NCBI GenBank assembly: GCA_002347405.1
Contig: DDXB01000018.1
Coordinates: 1 to 28,536, forward strand
DNA from: Rhodocyclaceae bacterium UBA2271
Lineage (GTDB): Bacteria; Pseudomonadota; Gammaproteobacteria; Burkholderiales; Rhodocyclaceae
Length of the DNA: 28,536 nt
Reading direction: 5' to 3'
Shown in pieces: positions 17,454-24,246 of the stretch. Numbering within the stretch: the stretch's first letter is position 1; every line of letters begins with the position of its first letter. The notes beneath the pieces were generated by a model. That model saw nothing but the letters and a program-made list of their open reading frames with translations, did no database searches and was not told the origin of the DNA. The position numbers and the translations under genes are program-made.

Positions 17454-18259
17454 GATTCGCCGCTCTCCCCTTTTGCTGTTGTTTCCGCGCTTTCCCAGCT
17501 CTTGGCGCGTTCGATCATTTCCTGCGCGAAGGCCAGATAGGCCTGCGCCCCTTTCGCCGCCTTGTCGAACAGCACCCCCGGTATGCCATAGCTCGGCGCC
17601 TCGGCCAGCCGCACGTTGCGCGGCACCAGCGTCTTGAACACCTTGTCACCGAAATGCTGCTCCAGCTGCGCCGAGACCTGGTTCGACAGCGTCGAACGGG
17701 GGTCGAACATGACGCGCAGCAGGCCGATGATCTTCAGGTCGCGGTTGAGGTTGGCATGCACCTTCTTGATGGTGTTCACCAGGTCGGAGAGGCCCTCCAG
17801 CGCGTAGTACTCGCACTGCATCGGGATGATGACCCCGTGCGCGGCGCACAGGCCGTTCAGGGTCAGCATCGACAGCGAGGGCGGACAATCGATCAGGACG
17901 AAGTCGTATTCGTCGTGATGCTCGCGCAGGGCCGCCTTGAGGCGCATCTCGCGCAGGTCCAGATCGACCAGCTCGACCTCGGCACCGGCCAGGTCGCGAT
18001 TGGCGGGCAGCACGTCGAACGCGGCGGCCGGCGAGGTCAGGCGCACCTCGGCCAGCGGCTGCAGGCCGACCAGCAACTGATAGACCGAGCGCGTCAGGCT
18101 GCGCTTGTCGATGCCGCTGCCCATGGTGGCGTTGCCCTGCGGATCGAGATCGACCAGCAGGGTGCGCTGGCCGGCCTGGGCCAGCGCGGCGGCCAGGTTG
18201 ACTGCCGTGGTGGTCTTGCCGACGCCGCCCTTCTGGTTGGCAATTGCAAAGATATGCAT
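17450..18259 (-). CDS. parA: Chromosome partitioning ATPase ParA (Soj)
   Basis: 269 residues. The deviant Walker A motif KGGVGKTT (10-17) opens the protein, and LLVDLDPQGNATMG and VLIDCPPSLSMLTLN supply the A' and Walker B motifs. There is no N-terminal HTH, so it is a chromosomal Soj-type ParA and not a plasmid ParA. It works with ParB to segregate origins. It lies 1 bp after rsmG and overlaps parB. The last ~20 residues are a polar tail outside the conserved fold. Confidence 0.96.
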   Translation of the reverse strand: MHIFAIANQKGGVGKTTTAVNLAAALAQAGQRTLLVDLDPQGNATMGSGIDKRSLTRSVYQLLVGLQPLAEVRLTSPAAAFDVLPANRDLAGAEVELVDLDLREMRLKAALREHHDEYDFVLIDCPPSLSMLTLNGLCAAHGVIIPMQCEYYALEGLSDLVNTIKKVHANLNRDLKIIGLLRVMFDPRSTLSNQVSAQLEQHFGDKVFKTLVPRNVRLAEAPSYGIPGVLFDKAAKGAQAYLAFAQEMIERAKSWESAETTAKGESGES

Positions 18260-18260
18260 T

Positions 18261-19004
18261 TCAGGTTTTCTCCAGTTGCAGCAAATGGCGTTCGGCGTTC
18301 AGGCCGGGCACCTTCAATGGGTGACTTGCCGACATGCGCCAGCCCGTGGGCAAGGCCGTGATTTCGTCGGCAGGATACCCGCCCTTCATCGCCCAGAGAC
18401 AGGGTGACAGGTGCCCGGCCAGCCGGACAAAATCGCCCAGACTGGCGAAGGCGCGCGAAATCACCGCAGCAAATGCCCCCTTTACATCTTCGACACGGCC
18501 ACAGTGAATGCTCACATTAGACAAGCCCAGCTCGATTTTCGCCTGGCGCTGGAAAGCCGCTTTTTTGTCCACGGTTTCGATGGATGTGATCGACCAGTCG
18601 GGTCGGGCCAGCGCCAGAACCAGCCCCGGCAACCCCGCGCCACTGCCGACATCGGCCAAAGTAAACGCCTCGTTATCCTGGCGCCGTACCCCATGCGGGG
18701 CATTGCATTCCGCCAATCCCTCTCTCCCGACCGCTCTCCCGCAAGAGGAGAGAGGAGGCGGACAGCTTCCTTCTCCCAACTCGGGAGAGGGATTGAGGGC
18801 GAGGGTGGCCGACTTTTGTATTGCCGGAATTACCGCCAGCGAATCCAGCAGATGGTGCGTCACCATTTCTGCCGGATCGCGAATTGCCGTCAGGTTATAA
18901 ACCTTGTTCCATTTGACGAGCAGCGCCAGATAGGCGGCGAGCTTTTCCTCGGCACCTGCTGGCAGGTCGAGTTCCAGCACTTTGACGCCATCCGCCAGAT
19001 TCAC
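18261..19004 (-). CDS. rsmG: 16S rRNA (guanine-527 N7)-methyltransferase RsmG with an internal insertion
   Basis: 247 residues, about 40 more than usual. The enzyme methylates G527 of 16S rRNA. The N-terminal helices (YLALLVKWNKVYNLTAIRDP, HHLLDSLAVIPAI) and the SAM motif (LADVGSGAGLPGL, about 117-129) are intact, as are SSSR-type VISRAFASLGDFV and the C-terminal strand region. Residues ~65-112, between LAVIPAIQ and LADVG where relatives have only a few residues, are encoded by a palindromic repeat. The frame is preserved, so the protein may be functional, with a surface loop inserted just before the SAM site. ATGA overlap with mnmG. Confidence 0.92.
   Translation of the reverse strand: MNLADGVKVLELDLPAGAEEKLAAYLALLVKWNKVYNLTAIRDPAEMVTHHLLDSLAVIPAIQKSATLALNPSPELGEGSCPPPLSSCGRAVGREGLAECNAPHGVRRQDNEAFTLADVGSGAGLPGLVLALARPDWSITSIETVDKKAAFQRQAKIELGLSNVSIHCGRVEDVKGAFAAVISRAFASLGDFVRLAGHLSPCLWAMKGGYPADEITALPTGWRMSASHPLKVPGLNAERHLLQLEKT
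18671..18812 (-). repeat. Palindromic repeat inserted in frame in rsmG
   Basis: The ends of the core, AATCCCTCTC(T)CCCGA at 18715 and TCGGGAGAGGGATT ending at 18794, are inverted copies of each other. Inside are further dyads (CTCTCCCGCAAGAGGAGAG; CTTCTCCCAACTCGGGAGAG), and CCCCATGCGGGG flanks the core. This is the 'ccctctcccg...cgggagaggg' type of dispersed repeat common between genes in proteobacteria. It contributes about 48 codons without a stop. Family membership is from general knowledge; boundaries are approximate. Confidence 0.7.
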
Positions 19005-20923
19005 ACCCGCCCCCGCAATTTCTTCAGATTCACCAGCAAAATGGAAATTGCCGCCGGCGTCACGCCCTGCATGCGGCTGGCCTGCCCGACGGTCTGCGGC
19101 CGCTGCTGCGCCAGCTTCTGGCGCACCTCGTGCGACAAACCCGCCACGGCGGCATAGTCGAAATCAGCGGGGATCGGCACATCTTCCTGCGCCGCCATCC
19201 TGGCGACATCTTCCTTCTGGCGCTCGATATAGCCTTGATATTTCGCCTGAATTTCCACCTGCTCGATGACATCGGCGGCACCGATTGCTGCGCCCGCGCC
19301 GGGCAGGGTCATCAACTCGGCGTAGCTCACCGCTGGCCGCCGCAGCAGGTCGAACAAGGCATATTGCCGGCGGCCGCCGCGCTTTTCCGCGGGCGCAACG
19401 GCGCTTTCATCCGCAGCCGGCTTACCCAGCACGCGTTCAACTTCGCGTACCGGCAGCACATCCAGGTTGACCGCCGTCCGCTTCAGCCGCTCGGCCTCGG
19501 CGGCAATCGCGTCGCGCTTGCGGTTGAAGGCATCCCAGCGCGCATCATCGACCAGGCCGAGACGGCGGCCGGTCTCCGTCAGGCGCAGGTCGGCGTTGTC
19601 CTCGCGCAGGCTGAGTCGGTATTCGGCACGGCTGGTGAACATGCGGTAGGGTTCGGTCACGCCGCGCGTCACCAGGTCATCGACCAGCACGCCCAGATAG
19701 GCCTCGTCGCGGCGCGGCCACCAGGCTTCCTCGCCATCGGCCTGCAGCGCGGCATTGATGCCGGCCAGCAGGCCCTGCGCCGCCGCCTCTTCATAACCCG
19801 TGGTGCCATTGATCTGGCCAGCGAAGAACAGGCCGCGAATCGCCTGGGTTTCCAGCGACGCCTTGAGCCCGCGCGGATCGAAATAGTCATATTCGATGGC
19901 ATAGCCGGGACGCGTGATGTGGGCATTTTCCAGGCCGCGAATCGAGCGCACGAGCTCAAGCTGGACATCGAAAGGCAGGCTGGTCGAAATCCCCTGCGGA
20001 TAGATCTCGTGGGTATCGAGCCCTTCGGGTTCGAGAAATATCTGGTGACTGTCCTTGCCGGCGAAGCGATGGATCTTGTCCTCGATGGACGGACAGTAGC
20101 GCGGCCCGACCCCCTCGATGACACCGGTAAACATCGGCGAGCGATCCAGTCCGCCGCGAATGATGTCGTGGGTGCGCGCATTGCTGTGGGTGATCCAGCA
20201 CGGCACCTGGCGCGGATGTTGCGCCGCCGTGCCGAGGAACGAAAACACCGGCACCGGCGTATCGCCCGGCTGTTCCTGCATCACTGAATAGTCGATGGTC
20301 TTGCCATCCAGCCGCGGCGGCGTGCCGGTCTTGAGCCGCCCGACCGGCAACTGCAACTCGCGCAAGCGCGCCGCCAGCGAGAGCGAAGGCGGGTCGCCAA
20401 AACGGCCGGCCCGGTAGCTTTCCAGGCCGACATGCACCAGTCCGTTCAAAAAGGTGCCGGCCGTCAGCACTACCGTCGCCGTCTCGAAGCGCACGCCCAG
20501 CTGCGTCACCACCCCGGTCACCCGGTCGCCAAGCATCGTGATGTCGTCGGCCGCCTGCTGGAACAGAGTCAGGTTCGGCTGATTCTCCAGCAACTGGCGA
20601 ATGGCCTGCCGGTACAAAGAGCGATCCGCCTGGGCGCGGGTGGCGCGCACCGCCGGACCCTTCGAGGCGTTCAGGATGCGAAACTGGATGCCCGCGACAT
20701 CGGTGGCCTGCGCCATGGCGCCGCCCAGCGCATCGACCTCCTTGACCAGATGCCCCTTGCCGATGCCGCCGATCGACGGGTTACACGACATCGCCCCCAG
20801 CGTTTCGATGTTGTGCGTCAGCAGCAGCGTGCGTGCGCCGCTGCGCGCCGCAGCCAGCGCCGCCTCGGTGCCGGCATGACCGCCACCGATAACAATCACA
20901 TCAAAACAAGCCGGAAATAGCAT
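19001..20923 (-). CDS. mnmG: tRNA uridine 5-carboxymethylaminomethyl modification enzyme MnmG (GidA)
   Basis: 640 residues. With MnmE it installs cmnm5U34 in tRNA using FAD. The FAD-binding motif VIVIGGGHAGTEAALAAARSG-type P-loop is at 10-30; GidA signatures GPAVRATRAQADRSLYR and FFAGQINGTTGYEEAAAQGL are intact, as is the C-terminal helical MnmE-binding part (KYQGYIERQ, DYAAVAGLSHEVRQKL). The ATG at 20923 gives MLFPACFDVIVIGGG, matching the canonical start, yet the bases upstream on the coding strand are pyrimidine-rich (CCTCTCCTCC), not a Shine-Dalgarno. It heads the mnmG-rsmG-parA-parB operon. Confidence 0.97.
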   Translation of the reverse strand: MLFPACFDVIVIGGGHAGTEAALAAARSGARTLLLTHNIETLGAMSCNPSIGGIGKGHLVKEVDALGGAMAQATDVAGIQFRILNASKGPAVRATRAQADRSLYRQAIRQLLENQPNLTLFQQAADDITMLGDRVTGVVTQLGVRFETATVVLTAGTFLNGLVHVGLESYRAGRFGDPPSLSLAARLRELQLPVGRLKTGTPPRLDGKTIDYSVMQEQPGDTPVPVFSFLGTAAQHPRQVPCWITHSNARTHDIIRGGLDRSPMFTGVIEGVGPRYCPSIEDKIHRFAGKDSHQIFLEPEGLDTHEIYPQGISTSLPFDVQLELVRSIRGLENAHITRPGYAIEYDYFDPRGLKASLETQAIRGLFFAGQINGTTGYEEAAAQGLLAGINAALQADGEEAWWPRRDEAYLGVLVDDLVTRGVTEPYRMFTSRAEYRLSLREDNADLRLTETGRRLGLVDDARWDAFNRKRDAIAAEAERLKRTAVNLDVLPVREVERVLGKPAADESAVAPAEKRGGRRQYALFDLLRRPAVSYAELMTLPGAGAAIGAADVIEQVEIQAKYQGYIERQKEDVARMAAQEDVPIPADFDYAAVAGLSHEVRQKLAQQRPQTVGQASRMQGVTPAAISILLVNLKKLRGRV

Positions 20924-20936
20924 TGGAGGAGAGGCT

Positions 20937-21002
20937 TCAGAGAAGGCTAATGCGCGACTTGTCGGGCGTTATGCCGGAACTAAAACGAGCCGGAAATAGC
21001 AT
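20937..21002 (-). CDS. Upstream ORF 1 in the mnmG leader (21 codons)
   Basis: Created by the tandem repeat. It begins MLFPARFSSG, sharing MLFPA and the following Phe with MnmG, and ends TGA 13 bases before the mnmG ATG. It lacks a Shine-Dalgarno, as does mnmG. Whether it is translated is unknown; it could allow reinitiation at mnmG or simply be duplication debris. Confidence 0.3.
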   Translation of the reverse strand: MLFPARFSSGITPDKSRISLL

Positions 21003-21015
21003 TGGAGGAGAGGCT

Positions 21016-21081
21016 TCAGAGAAGGCTAATGCCCGACTTGTCGGGCGTTATGCCGGAGCTAAAACGGGCTGGATAAAGCAT
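21016..21081 (-). CDS. Upstream ORF 2 in the mnmG leader (21 codons)
   Basis: The second repeat unit gives another frame of exactly the same length, beginning MLYPARFSSG and ending TGA 13 bases before the ATG of upstream ORF 1. The equal spacing comes from the repeat period. Coding potential is uncertain. Confidence 0.28.
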   Translation of the reverse strand: MLYPARFSSGITPDKSGISLL

Positions 21082-21131
21082 GCGGCTATGGATGGCGGGG
21101 TAGGGTGGGCAACACAATCGAAAGAGGCGCA

Positions 21132-21160
21132 ATGATACGCCGCGACCTCTTCTTCACCAA
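21132..21160 (-). promoter_or_regulatory. Sigma70-like promoter of the mnmG operon
   Basis: On the minus strand TTGGTG and TATCAT are separated by 17 bp. Transcription would start near 21125, giving a leader of about 200 nt that contains both upstream ORFs. parS site 1 begins about 10 bp upstream of the -35, so ParB bound there could influence this promoter. Confidence 0.55.
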
Positions 21161-21169
21161 CCCCGATAT

Positions 21170-21185
21170 TGTTTCACGTGAAACT
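21170..21185. promoter_or_regulatory. parS: parS site 1
   Basis: TGTTTCACGTGAAACT contains the perfect 14-bp palindrome GTTTCACGTGAAAC, matching the widely conserved chromosomal parS consensus (TGTTTCACGTGAAACA) in 15 of 16 positions. It is the ParB loading site. It lies beside the mnmG promoter, in the same operon neighbourhood as parAB. Confidence 0.95.
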
Positions 21186-21241
21186 TCGACCAGCAAAAAG
21201 GCCCGCGCCGCACGCAGAAAAACACCCGAAGACAGCCCCAA

Positions 21242-21257
21242 AGTTTCACGTGAAACA
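21242..21257. promoter_or_regulatory. parS: parS site 2
   Basis: AGTTTCACGTGAAACA has the same perfect 14-bp palindrome, 72 bp from site 1 and matching the 16-bp consensus in 15 positions. Two closely spaced parS sites here mark the origin-proximal centromere region. The palindrome reads VSRET in one frame on either strand, which explains a spurious frame here. Confidence 0.95.
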
Positions 21258-21310
21258 TTACTGGCCGTCGGCAAGCCTGCTACTAAGGGAATGCTGATTA
21301 AGTCCAGATT

Positions 21311-21378
21311 CGTCATTCCGGCGAAAGCCGGAATCCAGGAAAGGACAAGCTGGACACCGACCTACGCCGGTGTGACGA
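21311..21378. repeat. Dispersed palindromic repeat (CGTCATTCCGGCGAAAGCC type)
   Basis: Two hairpins, ATTCCGGCGAAAGCCGGAAT and ACACCGACC/GGTGT-type, lie between the parS sites and the TSUP gene. This is the very common intergenic repeat that reads FVIPAKAGIQ when translated. For the TSUP gene, ending at 21396 on the minus strand, the second hairpin could act as transcription terminator. Confidence 0.7.
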
Positions 21379-21395
21379 ACTTGATTAGCGCTTCC

Positions 21396-22169
21396 CTAAA
21401 CCATGAAAGTATCCCAGCCGATCTTGGCAATCAACAGGGTGGTCATGGTCAGGAAGACCACGCGGACAAAGCCGCTGCCGTGACGAATCGCCATGCGAGC
21501 GCCGAGCTGCGCACCGGCGACGTTGCAGACCGCCATGCCCAAACCGAGAATCCACAACACATGGCCGGTCGGTGCAAACAGCAACAGCGCGCCGGCATTG
21601 GTGGCCACATTGACAATCTTGGCGGACGCGGAGGCCCGCAGGAAATCCATGCCGAACAGCCGCACGAAGGCAAAGATCATGAAGCTGCCCGCGCCGGGGC
21701 CAAAAAAGCCATCATAAAACCCCAGCAGGGCACCGACGGCGATCGCCACCCAGCGCAGCCGATGCGCCGGTACGTGCGACACCCGCTCCTGCTTGCCGAA
21801 ATCCGGCTGCAGCAAGGTATAGGCGGCCACCGCAATCAGCAGCGCCAGCACCAGCGGGCGCAACACCTCCTTGGGCATCAGCGTCACCGCCGCCGCGCCA
21901 AGAAACGAAAAGGCAAACGCCGCCAGCGCCGCCGGCAAAATGATTGCCCAGTGAATCTTCACCACGCGCAGGTAACGCCGCGCGGCATTCAGGGTGCCGA
22001 AGATCGAGGCAATCTTGTTGGTGCCGAACAGCGTCGCTGGCGCCTCCCGCGGAAAACCGGCCAGCAGCGCCGGCACCTGGATCAGCCCGCCACCGCCGGC
22101 GACAGCATCCACAAAGCCGGCAAACGCCGCCGCCAGCAGCAGGGCCATCCAGATACTGTCAAACATCAT
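21396..22169 (-). CDS. TSUP family permease (TauE/SafE, YfcA-like)
   Basis: 257 residues with about seven or eight transmembrane helices. The two family repeats are seen: the first begins with AGFVDAVAGGGGLIQVPALL and LFGTNKIASIFGTL, the second contains GFYDGFFGPGAGSFMIFAFV and SAKIVNVATNAGALLLF. These are the conserved Gly/Asp-rich motifs of YfcA/TauE transporters that export sulfite, sulfoacetate or related organic anions. The substrate cannot be told. It stands alone between parS/repeats and the integron integrase, so the integron begins right behind it. Confidence 0.9.
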   Translation of the reverse strand: MMFDSIWMALLLAAAFAGFVDAVAGGGGLIQVPALLAGFPREAPATLFGTNKIASIFGTLNAARRYLRVVKIHWAIILPAALAAFAFSFLGAAAVTLMPKEVLRPLVLALLIAVAAYTLLQPDFGKQERVSHVPAHRLRWVAIAVGALLGFYDGFFGPGAGSFMIFAFVRLFGMDFLRASASAKIVNVATNAGALLLFAPTGHVLWILGLGMAVCNVAGAQLGARMAIRHGSGFVRVVFLTMTTLLIAKIGWDTFMV

Positions 22170-22269
22170 GATGACCGCCGCCCCTTTGTCGCTTGCGAGA
22201 AAAATACGCCGTATCGCCAGCGCCGACTTTTACTTCCAGGTGCGCAAACATACAGGTCAGACCAATTCA

Positions 22270-23259
22270 TCATAGTCTGTCGAGCGGGCTGATCACCCCA
22301 TGCCCGCCCTTATTCAACACATGCGTATAGATCATGGTGGTCGAAACATCCGCGTGCCCCAGCAGCTCCTGCACCGTGCGGATGTCCTGACCGCTTTCCA
22401 GCAGATGGGTGGCGAATGAATGCCGCAAGGTGTGCGGCGTCGCCGGCTTGGCGAGGTGCGCCGCCGTCACCGCCTTCTTCATCGCCCGCTGCAACAGTTT
22501 TTCATCGACATGGTGACGGCGCACCTGCCCGCCGCGCGGGTCGGTCGAATGGCTGCCCGAACAGAACACGTATTGCCAGCCCCACTCGGTCGCCGCGTTG
22601 GGATACTTGCGCGCCAGCGCATCGGGCAGCCACACCGCAGCAAGCCCGGCAGCCACATCATCGTCGTAAATCAGCCGGCGACGCTGCAAATGCTCCACCA
22701 GCGGCTGCGCCAGCGCCGCGGGCAACATGGTCACCCGATCCTTGCCGCCCTTGCCCTCGCGAATCAATATTTCATTGCGGCCGAAATCGACATCCTTCAC
22801 CCGCAGCCGCACACACTCCATCAGGCGCATGCCCGTGCCGTAGAGCAAGCGCCCCATCAGGCCATATACACCGTCCATGCGCCCCAGCACCGCGCGCACC
22901 TCGGCCTGGGTCAGCACCACCGGCAAGCGCCGCGACGGCTTGGCACGCGTGACATCGTTCAACCAGGGCAACTCGATGCCCAGCACCTCGCGATAAAGAA
23001 ACAACAGGGCGGCCAGCGCCTGGTTCTGCGTCGACGCCGCCACCTTCCCAACCACCGCCAGATCGGTCAGAAAAGCCTCGACCTCCGGCGCCCCCAAGTC
23101 GCGCGGGTGCCGTTTGTCATGAAAATATATATATCGCTTAACCCATTGTACATATTGCGTTTCGGTGCGAATACTGTAATGCTTCACCCTGATGCGCGCG
23201 CGCACCTGATCGAGGAGCTTGGGCGCAGCAGGTGCCTTTTCAATACTCACAGGTTCCAT
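22270..23259 (-). CDS. intI: Integron integrase IntI
   Basis: 329 residues, tyrosine recombinase. The SAM-like N-terminal DNA-binding domain (YSIRTETQYVQWVKRYI) is followed by the catalytic domain with Arg145 (YGTGMRLME), His276/Arg279 (PHTLRHSF), His302 (LLGHADVSTT) and the nucleophile Tyr311 (MIYTHVL). The IntI-specific extra segment is present at about 208-250: AVWLPDALARKYPNAATEWG, HSTDPRGGQVRRHH, which separates IntI from XerC/D. All catalytic residues are intact, so the enzyme looks functional. It is transcribed away from the cassettes, the standard integron layout. No clear LexA box was found in front of it. Confidence 0.97.
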   Translation of the reverse strand: MEPVSIEKAPAAPKLLDQVRARIRVKHYSIRTETQYVQWVKRYIYFHDKRHPRDLGAPEVEAFLTDLAVVGKVAASTQNQALAALLFLYREVLGIELPWLNDVTRAKPSRRLPVVLTQAEVRAVLGRMDGVYGLMGRLLYGTGMRLMECVRLRVKDVDFGRNEILIREGKGGKDRVTMLPAALAQPLVEHLQRRRLIYDDDVAAGLAAVWLPDALARKYPNAATEWGWQYVFCSGSHSTDPRGGQVRRHHVDEKLLQRAMKKAVTAAHLAKPATPHTLRHSFATHLLESGQDIRTVQELLGHADVSTTMIYTHVLNKGGHGVISPLDRL

Positions 23260-23378
23260 ATGCGGGATGACAATAATAGAGTCTCTGTTATTTCAATAGG
23301 ATGACGACAGATGACAGGCAATATACACCTGACTGATCCCGCATATACACCCTTTTGTGTGTCTACTTAACGTTAGAG
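23260..23378 (+). other. attI: attI region and first recombination point
   Basis: The 113 bp between intI and the first cassette end in AACG|TTAGAGC, with the crossover at 23372/23373. The 9-bp direct repeat ATATACACC occurs at 23321 and 23343 (22-bp period), and three GATGACA-like repeats lie nearer intI; these are candidates for integrase-binding sites like the direct repeats of known attI. The cassette promoter Pc should lie here or in the intI 5' end, but no box pair stands out. Confidence 0.7.
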
Positions 23379-23668
23379 CGCAAAGCCGCTTCGCACTTGT
23401 CCAGCACCGCACATACCGCAGTGCCGGCCGGCACGGAATATCCGTTTTCAATCCCACCAATTCGATAGGTGCGTGGGGTATACGTCATCAGTTCCGTCAG
23501 TGCTTCGCGCAACTCCTCGCACGCGACATCCGTGTTCGCCTTCATCCACGCGTTCATCATTACGGAAATATCAGGCCACCCGTCCGCGTGCCGCTCTATC
23601 AAGTGGTACGCCGTCGCGCCGTTCATCCCGCGCCAGTGTTGGAAAGTCGCTGCTTCGGTTTCGGTCAT
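23363..23668 (-). CDS. Cassette 1: unknown protein encoded in reverse orientation
   Basis: 101 residues, no family recognised. Start at 23668 chosen because GGAG lies 7 bases upstream; the frame is open further, but that part would run back through attC1 into cassette 2. The protein is mixed charged (TETEAATFQHWRGMNGATAY, ISVMMNAWMKANTD, EELREALTELMTYTPRTYRI). It is antisense to the array. The cassette ends within the codon for the third-last residue: the last residues (NVK) and the TAG come from attI. A candidate promoter on the minus strand (TTGAAC-N16-TTTGAT, 23709-23682) sits inside attC1. Confidence 0.65.
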   Translation of the reverse strand: MTETEAATFQHWRGMNGATAYHLIERHADGWPDISVMMNAWMKANTDVACEELREALTELMTYTPRTYRIGGIENGYSVPAGTAVCAVLDKCEAALRSNVK

Positions 23669-23690
23669 GTCATCACTCCGTATCAAATGT

Positions 23691-23769
23691 GCCCTAACAA
23701 TTCGTTCAAGGTTCGCTCCTTTCAGTCGCCGGTCTGCCTTCGGCAGCCGCCTTAACTCCAGCGTTAGCC
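23691..23769 (+). repeat. attC1
   Basis: Runs from R'' GCCCTAAC to R' GTTAGCC; crossover 23763/23764. The inner arms include CAATTCGTTCAAG and the CTTAACTCCAGCG side, the pattern of Pseudomonas/Xanthomonas/betaproteobacterial attC sites, and a CTGCCTTCGGCAG hairpin forms the tip. R'' pairs with the cassette 1 start TTAGAGC with one mismatch. Confidence 0.88.
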
Positions 23770-23778
23770 ATCTCAAAG

Positions 23779-24246
23779 GTGCCTCAATTGGAAACACAGT
23801 TTGCATCTGACGTCCGCAAAAACGCCGAGGAGCTGTTCTCCTCCGGTCTTTATTGTGCTGAAAGCGTCGTTGTTGCGCTCGCCAAAGCGCAAGGAATTGA
23901 GAGCAAACTACTGCCCAAAGCGGCCACGGCTTTTTGTAGCGGTATGGCCCGTACGTGTGGTACGTGCGGCGCACTTACCGGGGCAATCATGGGCATTAGC
24001 CTTGGCCTCGGTCGCTCCAATGCCGGCGAAGCCGTGCAAACTTCATACGTCGCGACTCAGCGCCTCATTCAAGAATTTGAAGGTGAGTTTGGCTCTCGCG
24101 ATTGTCATGTTCTCTTGGGTTGCAATCTCGGTACGCCGGAGGGGCAGGCCACGTTCCGCGAAAACAACCTCGGCCAACGGTGCGCCAATTACACCGGCAG
24201 GGCAGCGGAAATTGCTGCTCGCATCCTCGCTGAAAAAGATGGCTAA
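23779..24246 (+). CDS. Cassette 2: C_GCAxxG_C_C family redox-type protein
   Basis: 155 residues. The family (PF09719, putative redox-active protein) is recognised by GLYCAESVVVAL, then GMARTCGTCGALTGAIMGISLG, and further Cys near 109, 115 and 135 (RDCHVLLGCNL, GQRCANYTG). Seven Cys in total (26, 53, 60, 63, 109, 115, 135) suggest disulfide or metal chemistry; no reaction is known. The start is GTG at 23779, 15 bases after the crossover, with only a weak ribosome site; a TTG nine bases later is an alternative. The TAA overlaps R'' of attC2. A family usually found in anaerobes, so transfer is plausible. Confidence 0.85.
   Translation: MPQLETQFASDVRKNAEELFSSGLYCAESVVVALAKAQGIESKLLPKAATAFCSGMARTCGTCGALTGAIMGISLGLGRSNAGEAVQTSYVATQRLIQEFEGEFGSRDCHVLLGCNLGTPEGQATFRENNLGQRCANYTGRAAEIAARILAEKDG

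Larger units (their letters stand above)
20911..21081 (-). repeat. 79-bp tandem repeat in the mnmG leader
   Basis: Two copies (20911-20989 and 20990-21068) differ at only about 3 of 79 positions, and a degenerate start of a third copy follows to about 21081. The repeat includes the first ~20 bases of mnmG. Each copy carries a GCCCGAC-TT-GTCGGGC hairpin (one mismatch in copy 1) and an ATG in the same context as the mnmG start. There are no spacers, so it is not CRISPR. Confidence 0.9.

Noticed and set aside
20941..21068. attC-like sites in the mnmG leader (…GCGTTATGCC near a GCCCGAC hairpin)
   Set aside because: The left side has GCTAATGC with no AAC box, so the R''/R' pair is lacking; it is a tandem repeat that includes the mnmG 5' end.
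20911..21081. CRISPR-like repeat
   Set aside because: Copies are contiguous with no spacers and include a coding start.
20924..21395. Chromosome origin (oriC)
   Set aside because: The neighbourhood fits, but there is no cluster of TTATCCACA-like DnaA boxes and no A/T-rich unwinding element; only one weak TTTATCC-like match occurs. parS sites explain the palindromes.
21105..22292. Long plus-strand frame of 395 codons
   Set aside because: It is the antisense shadow of the TSUP gene, joined to parS (VSRET) and repeat (FVIPAKAGIQ) translations; composition is not protein-like.
23100..23372. Cassette promoter Pc
   Set aside because: Several weak box pairs exist (for example TTGTAC with AATACT in the intI 5' end), none good enough to name.
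22200..23372. XerC/XerD instead of IntI
   Set aside because: The insert ALARKYPNAATEWG...HSTDPRGGQVRRHH is specific to integron integrases, and attC sites follow.
23357..23810. Plus-strand frames in cassette 1 as the real gene
   Set aside because: They are Ser/Arg-rich, cross the attC1 junction and lack a good start; the minus frame has natural composition and a ribosome site.
23363..23974. 203-codon version of the cassette 1 reverse gene
   Set aside because: The extra 102 codons run through attC1 and antisense to cassette 2; the ATG at 23668 with GGAG is a much better start.
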